Assembly: GCF_006352475.1 (NCBI RefSeq)
Contig: NZ_VCMZ01000001.1
Location: 1,860,001-1,924,000, forward strand
Source: Acinetobacter pullicarnis
GTDB taxonomy: Bacteria; Pseudomonadota; Gammaproteobacteria; Pseudomonadales; Moraxellaceae
DNA length: 64,000 nt
Reading direction: 5' to 3'
Shown here piece by piece: positions 36,641 to 45,529 of this stretch. Under the pieces are notes generated by a model. The model did no database searches. It saw only the letters and a program-made list of their open reading frames with translations, and was not told the DNA's origin. Position numbers and translations under genes: made by a program. Numbering within the stretch: position 1 is the first letter of the stretch; every line of letters starts with the position of its first letter.

Positions 36641-37696
36641 ATGAATGCACTCAATAACATACTAAATGCTCAGGCAACCCAAGAAGCATCTTTAAGTTTA
36701 CCGCATCAACTTAAAGCACATTATCCGTTACGAGCTGATTTAGCTCAGCAAATTGCACAACAACGCCATACGATTCAAAATATTTTAGCGGGTGATGATC
36801 CGCGCTTATTGGTCATTGCTGGTCCATGTTCGTTACATGACCCAAAATCAGCGCTGGAATATGCGCAGCAACTTCAACAATTACAAGATCAGGTTGCAGA
36901 TCAAATTTTTATTGTTATGCGTGCCTATATTGAAAAACCACGCACGACTGTGGGCTGGAAAGGCTTTTTATACGATCCGACTTTAGACGGTTCTTCAAAT
37001 TTACAACTTGGTTTAGAACAATCCCGTCACTTATATTTGTCATTGATCGAATTAGGTTTACCGATCGCCAGTGAAATACTTAGCCCAATGGCAACCGCCT
37101 ATTTTGATGATTTATTGGCTTGGGGAGCGATTGGCGCGCGCACCAGTGAATCACAGATTCATCGTGAGATTGCCAGCCATATGCCATATAGCATTGGCTT
37201 TAAAAATGGTACCGATGGTTCGATTCAAATCGCTTTAGATGCCATTCAATCTGCTTCACATGCACATCAATTTCTAGGGATGAACCAGAGCGGTTTACCT
37301 AGTTTATTGGAAAGTCATGGTAATCCTTTGGCACATTTAATTTTACGCGGCGCCAACAGTGGCAGTAATTATGACCACGCATCGATTGAGAAAATCAAAG
37401 CCAAACACCGTAATCATTTTCCGGCATTGGTGATCGATTGCAGCCATGGCAATAGTAGTAAAGACCCCATGCGTCAACCTGAGGTGTTAAAACAGATTAT
37501 TGGTGAGCGACATTTAACTGGTGTACGTGGGGTGATGTTGGAGAGTCATTTACACGATGGTCAGCAAAAAATCAGTGAAAATATGACGTATGGACAGTCG
37601 GTGACTGATGGATGCTTGGGCTGGGAGAAAACTCAAAGCTTGCTGTTAGAAATGGCTGAACAATTAGGCACGGCACAGATTCAACGTACTGCATAA
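36641..37696 (+). CDS. aroG: 3-deoxy-7-phosphoheptulonate (DAHP) synthase
   Basis: First enzyme of the shikimate pathway, condensing phosphoenolpyruvate and erythrose 4-phosphate. It has 351 residues, the length of the E. coli AroFGH type I enzymes. Visible family motifs are LVIAGPCSLHD, MRAYIEKPRTTVGWKG, GARTSESQIHRE, GFKNGTDG, ILRGANSGSNYD and DCSHGNSSKDP. Which aromatic acid inhibits it cannot be read safely, so the symbol marks the type only. An AAGGA ribosome site precedes the ATG. Expression is apparently set by the upstream attenuator. Confidence 0.95.
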   Translation: MNALNNILNAQATQEASLSLPHQLKAHYPLRADLAQQIAQQRHTIQNILAGDDPRLLVIAGPCSLHDPKSALEYAQQLQQLQDQVADQIFIVMRAYIEKPRTTVGWKGFLYDPTLDGSSNLQLGLEQSRHLYLSLIELGLPIASEILSPMATAYFDDLLAWGAIGARTSESQIHREIASHMPYSIGFKNGTDGSIQIALDAIQSASHAHQFLGMNQSGLPSLLESHGNPLAHLILRGANSGSNYDHASIEKIKAKHRNHFPALVIDCSHGNSSKDPMRQPEVLKQIIGERHLTGVRGVMLESHLHDGQQKISENMTYGQSVTDGCLGWEKTQSLLLEMAEQLGTAQIQRTA

Positions 37697-37728
37697 ACAC
37701 TTGTTGCAATGGATCTGTTGTGATTAAC

Positions 37729-37766
37729 AAAAAGTGGAAGCCCGCAATGCGCTTCCACTTTTTTAT
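37729..37766 (+). terminator. Bidirectional terminator between aroG and a LysR gene
   Basis: AAAAAGTGGAAGC and GCTTCCACTTTTT form a 13-base stem with a nine-base loop. The right arm reaches the stop codon of the convergent LysR gene. Confidence 0.92.
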
Positions 37767-38674
37767 TGGCTTGCTGTTGATTGAGCGATAAAACACATTT
37801 TATCCGTTCTTTTTTTAAACCAATTGATAAAGTGCTGTACGCGAGGAGAAATTAATTTTACATGCGGGTAAACAATATTAATGGGAATGAGTTCTGTATT
37901 ATAACTTTCAAAAATAGTAATTAATTCATTTGCTTTAATTGCATCAGCAACTTGGTAATAAAAAAATCCAGCAACACCTAAACTATCTATACATGATCTC
38001 TTTGCCACCGCAATTTGATTGGTGGTTAATATCGGTTTGACATGAATACTGAATTTTTCATGGTCATTTATAAAGTGCCAATGATGTTGATAATTGGGAA
38101 TTAGAATTCTCTGTTTATCAGCGAGGTCATATGGATGTTGAATATGATTATTTTTGCAGATGAAATCAGGGCTAACGCAATAAACAAGTTGGGTATAACC
38201 GATTTTCGTGGCAATGAGCGATGAGTCAGGCAGATGACCAATTCTAATGGCAAGATCAAAATGGCGCTGTACAAGATCTTCTAAGTGATCGCTTAGATTT
38301 AATTGAATAACAACATCTGGGTATTTTTTTAAATACTCATTGACCAAAGGGGCGACATATAAGTTACCAAACTCGATCGGTGCGGAAATTTTTAAGTGTC
38401 CAGAAATATTCTGAGTTAGCGCTTCAAGCGAACTATTCATTCGTTCAACTTCGCCCAGTATATGCTTACACCATACTAAATATTCTTCACCTTCATCCGT
38501 TAATGAGATTGTTCGTGTGGTTCTATTGATTAACCTCAGACCCAGCTTTTGCTCTAATTTGGTTAAAATACGCGCCATTGCAGAGGGAGAACAATGTATT
38601 TCTTCTGCAGCTGCAGTCAGACTTCCTTGTTCTACAATACTGATAAAAGCTTTCATTGCCTTAAGCTGATCCAC
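37763..38674 (-). CDS. LysR-family transcriptional regulator
   Basis: Protein of 303 residues starting at a GTG (MDQLKAMKAFISIVEQGSLTAAA) with AGGG eight bases upstream; the start fits the usual LysR N-terminus. The winged HTH includes CSPSAMARILTKLEQKLG, and an effector domain follows. It is divergent from the VOC-GST pair across 101 bases containing a palindrome, so it probably controls them. Confidence 0.9.
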   Translation of the reverse strand: MDQLKAMKAFISIVEQGSLTAAAEEIHCSPSAMARILTKLEQKLGLRLINRTTRTISLTDEGEEYLVWCKHILGEVERMNSSLEALTQNISGHLKISAPIEFGNLYVAPLVNEYLKKYPDVVIQLNLSDHLEDLVQRHFDLAIRIGHLPDSSLIATKIGYTQLVYCVSPDFICKNNHIQHPYDLADKQRILIPNYQHHWHFINDHEKFSIHVKPILTTNQIAVAKRSCIDSLGVAGFFYYQVADAIKANELITIFESYNTELIPINIVYPHVKLISPRVQHFINWFKKRTDKMCFIAQSTASQ

Positions 38675-38710
38675 GGAGCTGCCCTGTATTCATGTGATTG
38701 ACGCAAAAGT

Positions 38711-38724
38711 CTTATGTGCATAAG
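38711..38724. promoter_or_regulatory. Candidate LysR operator
   Basis: CTTATG-TG-CATAAG palindrome containing a T-N10/11-A core, in the 101-base gap between the divergent LysR and VOC genes. A second, shorter inverted repeat (ACTTC-AATC-GAAGT) follows at about 38735-38748. Confidence 0.45.
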
Positions 38725-38775
38725 TCACTTCACGACTTCAATCGAAGTTCATATAGTTTTAAGTATCGTATTTAG

Positions 38776-39219
38776 ATGCAAACGACAATGGAAAATAGAG
38801 ATTTGAGCAAAGCACCAATTCGATTATTGGCGTATGACCATATTGGGATACGGGTGAGTAATAAACAACAAGCCCTCCATTTTTATACAGCCCTCGGATT
38901 TATTCAGACTGCAGATTTTCCCGATTATGAAGCAAATGAAATGATGAGTCATGATGGCGTGCGAATTAATTTAATTTTCAATGCCGCAAAAATGTTGCAG
39001 GCAAAAAATATTTTACTTGATCAAGCGATAAAACTTCCAGGGATCACTCATCCTGCATTTATCGTAGATGATCTTAAAATATTGGAAAAATGGTTAATTG
39101 ATCAGGAAATTCGGATTACAGAAGGACCAAAACCGATTGGCCCTAGACGAATCGCCTTATTTATTCGCGACCCAGATGGGAATGTACTCGAGTTTAATCA
39201 ACTTATTGAAAATGCCTAA
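38776..39219 (+). CDS. VOC (glyoxalase/bleomycin resistance) family protein
   Basis: Metal-dependent vicinal oxygen chelate fold of 147 residues, with the start repeat YDHIGIRVSNKQQALHFYTALGF and the end repeat FIRDPDGNVLEFNQ. The His and Glu positions typical of metal ligands are present (DHIGI, LEFNQ). Substrate unknown; together with the adjacent GST it suggests processing of an electrophile or glutathione adduct. ATGs at 38776 and 38788 are both possible. Confidence 0.85.
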   Translation: MQTTMENRDLSKAPIRLLAYDHIGIRVSNKQQALHFYTALGFIQTADFPDYEANEMMSHDGVRINLIFNAAKMLQAKNILLDQAIKLPGITHPAFIVDDLKILEKWLIDQEIRITEGPKPIGPRRIALFIRDPDGNVLEFNQLIENA

Positions 39220-39231
39220 CACAAGGACGCT

Positions 39232-39834
39232 ATGATGAAAATATATGATTTAGACCTCTCTGGAAACTGTTATAAAGTCAGATTGTTTGCTGCACTCGCA
39301 AATTTAGAATTAGAGATTATTCCAGTTGATTTTTTGCAAGGGGAGCATCAGGTTGAACCATTATTAAGCTTAAATCCATTGGGTGAATTACCTATATTTA
39401 TTGATGACAAACTTGTTTTAAGAGATTCTCAGGCGATATTAATTTATTTGGCCGGAAAGTATGCTGGTGAAGCATGGTGGCCAAGTACAGCGAGTTTACA
39501 AGCCGAAGTTGCACAATGGTTATTTACTGCTGCTAATGAGGTGCAACATGGTCTTTGTGCCGCTAGATTGGTCGATAAGTTTGCTTATGCCTTAGATAAA
39601 TCACGCGCACTCACACAAGCCTACAAAACCCTTAAAATTCTTGAAGTACATTTAAATGATCGTGAGTGGCTGGCAATCAATCGTCCCACCATTGCCGATA
39701 TTGCTATATTTCCTTATGTGGCTTTGGCAGCAGAAGGTGGAATAGATTTATCACCTTATAAAAATATTAATCGTTGGCTTGAACGGATTAAAAAGTTAGA
39801 TCGTTTTTTATACATGCCAGGCATTGAGAAATAA
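39232..39834 (+). CDS. Glutathione S-transferase family protein
   Basis: Cytosolic protein of 200 residues. The N-terminal thioredoxin-like domain (MKIYDLDLSGNCYKVRLFAA) has Ser in the SGNCYKVR segment as candidate catalytic residue. The cis-Pro region is GELPIFIDD, glutathione contacts come from RDSQAILIYLAGKY, and the helical domain includes RPTIADIAIFPYVALA. It is 12 bases after the VOC gene, probably in one unit. The substrate is unknown. Confidence 0.88.
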   Translation: MMKIYDLDLSGNCYKVRLFAALANLELEIIPVDFLQGEHQVEPLLSLNPLGELPIFIDDKLVLRDSQAILIYLAGKYAGEAWWPSTASLQAEVAQWLFTAANEVQHGLCAARLVDKFAYALDKSRALTQAYKTLKILEVHLNDREWLAINRPTIADIAIFPYVALAAEGGIDLSPYKNINRWLERIKKLDRFLYMPGIEK

Positions 39835-39849
39835 TACGTACAACTTTCA

Positions 39850-39881
39850 GTTTTGCGATGACATTATTGTCCATCGCAAAA
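39850..39881 (+). other. Stem-loop after the GST gene
   Basis: TTTTGCGATG-ACA pairs with TGT-CATCGCAAAA with one bulged base, about 13 pairs. No T run follows, so it is a weak terminator or an mRNA end-protecting hairpin. The rest of the 301-base gap to 40136 shows nothing else clear. Confidence 0.5.
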
Positions 39882-40135
39882 TGGATTATTGCTGTGATGA
39901 AAAATATTGCTACTTCGAATAAATCGACTATTTTTATGATAAGGAAAGTACGCTGTAGGGTTAATGACAGTGAGAAATAATGCCGCTGAGCGCATTGTTG
40001 AAAATGTATAAAGGATGGGGTGTCTCAACAGTAAAATAGATTGTTGGCTTATTTTTAATCGGTGATGCCAGTTTACAGGTTTTTAAGCCAGATATCGTTA
40101 TAATACCCAGTATTCATCTCTTATGGTTTTCTTTA

Positions 40136-41035
40136 ATGACTTTAAAACAGATTAAAAGCTTTCTTATTCTTGCACGCACCTTGAATTATGCGCATGCAGC
40201 AGCGGAGCTTTATATTAGTCAATCTGGTTTAAGTCTAACCATCAAAGCTCTAGAAGATGATTTGGGAGGGAAGTTATTTAAACGCAATACCCGTAAAGTT
40301 GAGTTAACCGAAGAAGGGCACTCATTAATTCCCTATGCACGGCGCTTAATGGCCAATTGGGAAGAAATGGAATATGACTTAAAACAGCGCTTTCAATTCA
40401 ATCGGGGAAGTTTACCGTTGGCTTCAATGCCTTATATTACCCATGCACTTTTACCACAAATTATTCATCAGTTTTTAGCGGTACATCCCAATATTAATGT
40501 ATCTATTCACGATATCACCAACGAATCGGTGATTGAGTTGGTAAAAGATGGCATCTTTGAATTGGGTATTTGTTTTGAACCGAGTTTAAAAGATCAGCTC
40601 GAATTTAAGCCATTATTTAATGAAGATTTTGTTGCCCTGCTTCCGAAAAGTCATGCACTTGCCCATGCACAAGTTATTTCATGGGAAGCCTTATGTGAAA
40701 ATCGTTTTGTTACTTTGCAAAAACCATCGGTGGTGCGACATTTAGTTGATCAATATTGTCAGGCCAATCAATTACTTTTGGATGTGCAGATCGAGTGTCA
40801 TCAAATTACCTCGATGTGTAATTTTGTGGCCATTGGTGCCGGTGTTACGGTTATTCCACGACATTTCCAAAATTATATTGATGTAAACCGAACAGTTATT
40901 TTGGAACTGAGCGGTGAAAAATTACAGCGTCCCGTTGGCGTAATCTATAAAAAGAACTTTGAAATCACCAAGATTTCCGCGGCATTTATTGAAGCTTTAC
41001 TGCAGTTTTGTGCGATAGATCAAGATGAAGGTTGA
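40136..41035 (+). CDS. LysR-family transcriptional regulator
   Basis: Protein of 299 residues. The HTH at the N-terminus (LKQIKSFLILARTLNYAHAAAELYISQSGLSLTIKALE, given only as its start and end here) is followed by the effector domain (ICFEPSLKDQLEF, IGAGVTVIPRHF). It lies upstream of the scoAB-atoB-atoE operon on the same strand, separated by 254 bases, and is a plausible regulator of it. The inducer is unknown. Confidence 0.88.
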   Translation: MTLKQIKSFLILARTLNYAHAAAELYISQSGLSLTIKALEDDLGGKLFKRNTRKVELTEEGHSLIPYARRLMANWEEMEYDLKQRFQFNRGSLPLASMPYITHALLPQIIHQFLAVHPNINVSIHDITNESVIELVKDGIFELGICFEPSLKDQLEFKPLFNEDFVALLPKSHALAHAQVISWEALCENRFVTLQKPSVVRHLVDQYCQANQLLLDVQIECHQITSMCNFVAIGAGVTVIPRHFQNYIDVNRTVILELSGEKLQRPVGVIYKKNFEITKISAAFIEALLQFCAIDQDEG

Positions 41036-41289
41036 ATGCCAAGGTCGAATAGCTTTAATAGCGAAACCTGCACTGGGTAATTTGTAACTTGCATCTTATT
41101 TATGAGTGAATTCAATCAGAAGTCGATGCGGAGGCATTTCTAAATACCATTTTCCAGCCGCTTGGCTATTTGTTGATGCTTTTAAAATCTAGACTTATAA
41201 GTAAAGCTCATCAATTGTTGAATATATTCAATTTCTCATACGCTTGTGTGCATGCTAAAACATAGACAATAACGTAAGGAAACAACAAT

Positions 41290-42000
41290 ATGAGCAAAGT
41301 ATTTTCATCCGCCGCTGAAGCACTGCAAGGTGTGGTTGCCGATCAGCAAATTGTAGCTGTTGGTGGCTTCGGATTATGTGGCATCCCAGAAGTTTTAATT
41401 CAAGCGCTCAAGGACACTTGCGTTACCGGACTGACTTGTGTCAGTAATAATGCGGGTGTTGATGGGATTGGCTTAGGTTTATTGCTTGAGACGAAGCAAG
41501 TTAAAAAAATGATTGCTTCTTATGTCGGTGAGAATAAAGAATTTGAACGTCAGTATTTATCTGGTGAGCTTGAGGTCGAATTGACGCCACAAGGTACACT
41601 CGCTGAAAAGTTGCGTGCCGGTGGTGCAGGAATTCCAGCATTTTATACTGCGACAGGTTATGGAACTTTGGTTGCTGAAAATAAAGAAAGCCGCCAATTT
41701 AATGGTAAAAATTATATTTTAGAAGAGTCAATTGTTGCAGATGTGGCTTTGGTCAAAGCGTATAAGGCAGACAAAGCTGGCAATTTGATATTTAGAAAAA
41801 CCGCACGTAACTTTAATCCAGAATGTGCTATGGCTGCAAAAGTCACCATCGTTGAAGTTGAACAGCTTGTTGAAATTGGTGCCTTAGAACCAGATGAAAT
41901 TCATTTGGCCGGAATTTATGTCGATCGCATTGTATTGAATGAAAACCCAATCAAACGAATCGAGCAAAGAACCTTAAGCACTAAAACTCAACAGGCATAA
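41290..42000 (+). CDS. scoA: 3-oxoacid CoA-transferase subunit A
   Basis: Alpha subunit of 236 residues. The [16 protein letters not shown] glycine motif and [15 protein letters not shown] are of the SCOT (succinyl-CoA:3-ketoacid) type rather than PcaI. With ScoB it transfers CoA to acetoacetate. A ribosome site, AAGGAAACAACAAT, precedes the ATG. It leads a four-gene operon with a thiolase and a short-chain acid transporter, so ketone-body or short-chain fatty acid use is the likely role. Confidence 0.92.
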   Translation: MSKVFSSAAEALQGVVADQQIVAVGGFGLCGIPEVLIQALKDTCVTGLTCVSNNAGVDGIGLGLLLETKQVKKMIASYVGENKEFERQYLSGELEVELTPQGTLAEKLRAGGAGIPAFYTATGYGTLVAENKESRQFNGKNYILEESIVADVALVKAYKADKAGNLIFRKTARNFNPECAMAAKVTIVEVEQLVEIGALEPDEIHLAGIYVDRIVLNENPIKRIEQRTLSTKTQQA

Positions 42001-42014
42001 TCGAGGGAATCATC

Positions 42015-42644
42015 ATGGCTTGGACCAAAGAGCAAATGGCACAACGTGCCGCACAAGAATTACAAGATGGTTTTTATGTGAATTTAGGGATTGGTTTGCC
42101 GACATTGGTCGCCAACTATATTCCTGAAGATATTAATGTATGGCTACATTCAGAAAATGGTTTATTGGGAATTGGTAAATTTCCAACAGAAGAAACTGTA
42201 GATGCAGACTTGATTAATGCGGGTAAACAGACCGTAACTGTCCGCAAAGGTGGCGCATTTTTCTCTAGTTCAGAATCATTTGCGATGATCCGTGGGGGAC
42301 ATGTCAATCTTGCCATTTTAGGTGCGATGGAAGTTTCTGAACAAGGTGACCTTGCTAACTGGATGATTCCGGGTAAGAAAGTCAAGGGCATGGGGGGCGC
42401 AATGGATTTGGTTGCTGGGGTACAGCGTGTGGTGGTGTTAATGGAACATTGCACTAAAGATGGCCAGTCAAAAATTTTACCGCAATGCAGTTTACCGTTA
42501 ACTGGCAGCCAAGTGGTGCAGCGCATTATCACCGACTTAGGTGTATTTGATGTGACGGAGCAAGGGATTAAACTGATTGAACTTGCTGATGGGGTTGATT
42601 TTGAAACCGCAAAACAAGCAACAGGTGTTGATTTAATTCAATAA
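42015..42644 (+). CDS. scoB: 3-oxoacid CoA-transferase subunit B
   Basis: Beta subunit of 209 residues carrying the catalytic Glu in SENGLLGIG. The GIGLPTLVANYIP motif precedes it. It starts 14 bases after scoA, with GAGGGAATCATC as ribosome site. Confidence 0.93.
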   Translation: MAWTKEQMAQRAAQELQDGFYVNLGIGLPTLVANYIPEDINVWLHSENGLLGIGKFPTEETVDADLINAGKQTVTVRKGGAFFSSSESFAMIRGGHVNLAILGAMEVSEQGDLANWMIPGKKVKGMGGAMDLVAGVQRVVVLMEHCTKDGQSKILPQCSLPLTGSQVVQRIITDLGVFDVTEQGIKLIELADGVDFETAKQATGVDLIQ

Positions 42645-42709
42645 TATAAATATTTAAATTGGGTTGGCAACGCTTAGACCAAGACCAAATTCAACAGGGA
42701 TTGAACAAA

Positions 42710-43885
42710 ATGAAAGATGTTTATATCGTGCATGGTGCGCGTACTGCAATGGGTGGTTTTCAAGGTGCATTTGCCAGTATGACCGCGCCAGAACTGAGTG
42801 CTGTTACTGTAAAAGCGGTGGTACAAGGTGCGGGCATTAAAAATGAACAAGTACAAGAAGTCATTCTAGGTTGTGTACTTCCAGCAGGATTGAAGCAAGG
42901 TCCAGCACGTCAAGCCATGCGCTTAGCAGGATTGCCTGATGCAGTAGGTGCAACCACCATCAATAAAATCTGTGGGTCTGGCATGAAAGCCGTGATGCAA
43001 GCCAGCGATGCCATCAAAGCCGGTAGTGCGGATGTGATTGTGGCGGGTGGCATGGAGTCGATGACCAATTCGCCTTATCTACTTGATAAAGCACGAGCAG
43101 GTTATCGTATGGGGCATGGCAAAATTATTGACCATATGTTCTTAGATGGCTTGGAAGATGCTGAAACAGGTCGTGCGATGGGTGCTTTTGCTCAGGAAAT
43201 GGCAGATAAAAAAGGCTATAGCCGTGAGCAGATGGATGAATTCGCAATTCGCTCATTAACGCGTGCGCAACAAGCGATTGAGCAAGGTTATTTTAAAGAC
43301 GAAATCGTTGCGGTCAATGTTGAAAGCCGTAAAGGCACCGTGGTAGTCGATCAAGATGAACAACCATTCAAAGCCAATATTGCCAAAATACCAACACTAA
43401 GACCTGCTTTTAGCAAAGATGGTACGGTGACAGCAGCCAATTCAAGCTCGATTTCTGATGGTGCTTCTGCTTTTTTAGTGGCTTCAGCAGACTTTGTACA
43501 GGCTGAAAATCTAAAACCATTGGCAAAAATTGTTGCTTATGCGACACATTCACAGCATCCATCTGAATTTACCATTGCGCCTGTTGGGGCCATTGAAAAA
43601 GTGCTGGCCAAAGCGGGTTGGACTGCACAAGAGGTTGATCTTTGGGAAGTGAATGAAGCTTTTGCCATGGTAACCATGTTGGCGATTGATGCATTTGATT
43701 TAAATCCTGAACAAGTCAACATTCACGGTGGTGCATGTGCTCTAGGTCATCCATTGGGTTCATCGGGTTCACGTATTTTGTTGACTTTGATTCATGCCTT
43801 AAAACGTACGGGTAAGTCTAAAGGGATTGCGACTTTGTGTATTGGTGGTGGTGAAGCAACCGCGATCGCGATTGAGATTTGCTAA
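42710..43885 (+). CDS. atoB: Acetyl-CoA acetyltransferase (thiolase)
   Basis: Enzyme of 391 residues from the ATG at 42710; the frame is open from 42659, but the family N-terminus is MKDVYIVHGARTAMGGF. The active-site Cys is in NKICGSGMKAV, the His in NVHGGACALGHPLG-like NIHGGACALGHPLG, and the second Cys in LCIGGGEATA. It splits acetoacetyl-CoA made by ScoAB to acetyl-CoA, or works in reverse. Confidence 0.95.
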   Translation: MKDVYIVHGARTAMGGFQGAFASMTAPELSAVTVKAVVQGAGIKNEQVQEVILGCVLPAGLKQGPARQAMRLAGLPDAVGATTINKICGSGMKAVMQASDAIKAGSADVIVAGGMESMTNSPYLLDKARAGYRMGHGKIIDHMFLDGLEDAETGRAMGAFAQEMADKKGYSREQMDEFAIRSLTRAQQAIEQGYFKDEIVAVNVESRKGTVVVDQDEQPFKANIAKIPTLRPAFSKDGTVTAANSSSISDGASAFLVASADFVQAENLKPLAKIVAYATHSQHPSEFTIAPVGAIEKVLAKAGWTAQEVDLWEVNEAFAMVTMLAIDAFDLNPEQVNIHGGACALGHPLGSSGSRILLTLIHALKRTGKSKGIATLCIGGGEATAIAIEIC

Positions 43886-44014
43886 GCAGCAACGCTGTAA
43901 AATGACCCAATCGGGTTCAATAAAAATTCAAAGATCACAGTGAGTGAATCGCGCAAATCTGAGCAACGGTAACGCTGCTCAGATTTTGCGTATTTGATAA
44001 ATAAGGAAATTATC

Positions 44015-45436
44015 ATGATTGAACAAAAAGCAGGGTTTTTTGAGCGTATTGCGATTCGCATCAGCAATTGGTCAGAAAAATGGTTTCCAGATTCTTATGT
44101 CTTTGCTTTGCTTGGGGTGATTATTGTTGCCATCGCAGCATGGTCGATTGGGGCGCCGGTGCGATCGATTACAGGAGCCTTCGGGGATGGGTTCTGGAGT
44201 TTAATTCCTTTTACCTTACAAATGACCATGCTGATTATTTGTGGTTATGTGGTTTCAGTCTCCAAGCCAGTCGAAAAGTTAATTAAAGCATTGGCAAAAC
44301 TACCAAACGATGGCCGCATGGCGATTGTGATGGTGGCTTTGATTAGTATGAGCATTTCTTTAATCCAGTGGGCGATGAGTACGGTATTAACGGCACTTTT
44401 GGTGATTGCGTTGGCCAAGCGCAAAGAACTGAATATGGATTATCGTGCAGCGGCCGCAGCAGCCTTTGTCGGGATGGGGGCAACGTGGGCATTGGGGTTA
44501 AGCTCATCGGCCGCCCAGATTCAAGCCAACAAAGCCAGTTTGCCTGAAAATATTTATAACTTGACAGGGGTTATTCCATTTTCACAAACGATTTTCTTGT
44601 GGCAATCCGCTGTGATTGTGTTGGTGTTGATTGTATTGTCTGTAGGGATTGCCTATTGGTCTGCACCCAAAGGTAAAAACGTTAAAACCCTTGATGATTT
44701 TGCGATTCAGTTTGAAGAAGAGCCTCAGCTTGAAGTGGCGACGAATCAGAAAAAACGTCCAGGGGATTGGCTAGAGACTACGCCGTGGTTAACGGTTGCA
44801 GTATCCTTGTTGGGCGTATTTTGGATTTGGGATCAGTTTGTTCAACAAGACCCAATGATTGCGATTTCAAATTTAAATACCTACAATTTTTTATTTTTAA
44901 TGCTGGGTTTGATTTTACATGGGACACCGCGTAACTTTTTAAATGCCGTTTATAAAGCCGTTCCAGCCTGTTCAGGTGTGCTGATTCAGTTCCCACTTTA
45001 TGGCAGTATTGCTTATATGATGACCAAGGCCATTAATGTAGATGGTCATTCAGTTTCACATTATATTGCAAATTTCTTTGTTTCAATTTCCAACCGAGAA
45101 ACATTTCCTGTGGTGATGGGAATATATTCAGCGGTGCTGGGTTTCTTTGTTCCATCTGGTGGTGGAAAATGGATTATTGAAGCACCGTATGTGATGCAAG
45201 CAGCGAATGATTTAAAAGTGCATTTGGGTTGGTCGGTACAGGTTTATAATGCAGCTGAAGCATTGCCCAACTTTATTAATCCGTTCTTTATGTTGCCAAT
45301 GCTCGGTATTTTAAAGTTGAAGGCTAAAGATGTGATTGGTTTTACTGTCACACAAATGATTTTCCATATCCCTGTCGTATTATTCCTACTTTGGATCTTG
45401 GGCCGTACTTTGACCTATATTCCACCGCAATTTTAA
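44015..45436 (+). CDS. atoE: Short-chain fatty acid transporter AtoE
   Basis: Inner-membrane protein of 473 residues from the ATG at 44015 (AAGGAAATTATC upstream; 43994 is less likely). About a dozen hydrophobic segments are seen, with family phrases such as FFVPSGGGKWIIEAPYV and YNAAEALPNFINPFFMLP. It is predicted to take up acetoacetate or butyrate-type acids for the CoA-transferase and thiolase encoded before it. It is the last gene of the operon. Confidence 0.92.
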   Translation: MIEQKAGFFERIAIRISNWSEKWFPDSYVFALLGVIIVAIAAWSIGAPVRSITGAFGDGFWSLIPFTLQMTMLIICGYVVSVSKPVEKLIKALAKLPNDGRMAIVMVALISMSISLIQWAMSTVLTALLVIALAKRKELNMDYRAAAAAAFVGMGATWALGLSSSAAQIQANKASLPENIYNLTGVIPFSQTIFLWQSAVIVLVLIVLSVGIAYWSAPKGKNVKTLDDFAIQFEEEPQLEVATNQKKRPGDWLETTPWLTVAVSLLGVFWIWDQFVQQDPMIAISNLNTYNFLFLMLGLILHGTPRNFLNAVYKAVPACSGVLIQFPLYGSIAYMMTKAINVDGHSVSHYIANFFVSISNRETFPVVMGIYSAVLGFFVPSGGGKWIIEAPYVMQAANDLKVHLGWSVQVYNAAEALPNFINPFFMLPMLGILKLKAKDVIGFTVTQMIFHIPVVLFLLWILGRTLTYIPPQF

Positions 45437-45469
45437 ATGAAGCGTATTTTGTTTTAACTCAAATGAATA

Positions 45470-45507
45470 ATATCAAGCCATCTATATAGATGGCTTGATA
45501 TTTTTTA
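45470..45507 (+). terminator. Terminator between atoE and the cysteine desulfurase gene
   Basis: ATATCAAGCCATC-TATATA-GATGGCTTGATAT, a perfect 13-base stem followed by six T on the plus strand. The T run is weaker on the minus strand, but the stem serves both convergent operons. Confidence 0.93.
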
Positions 45508-45529
45508 AGTTGTGGCAGATCTAAAAAGC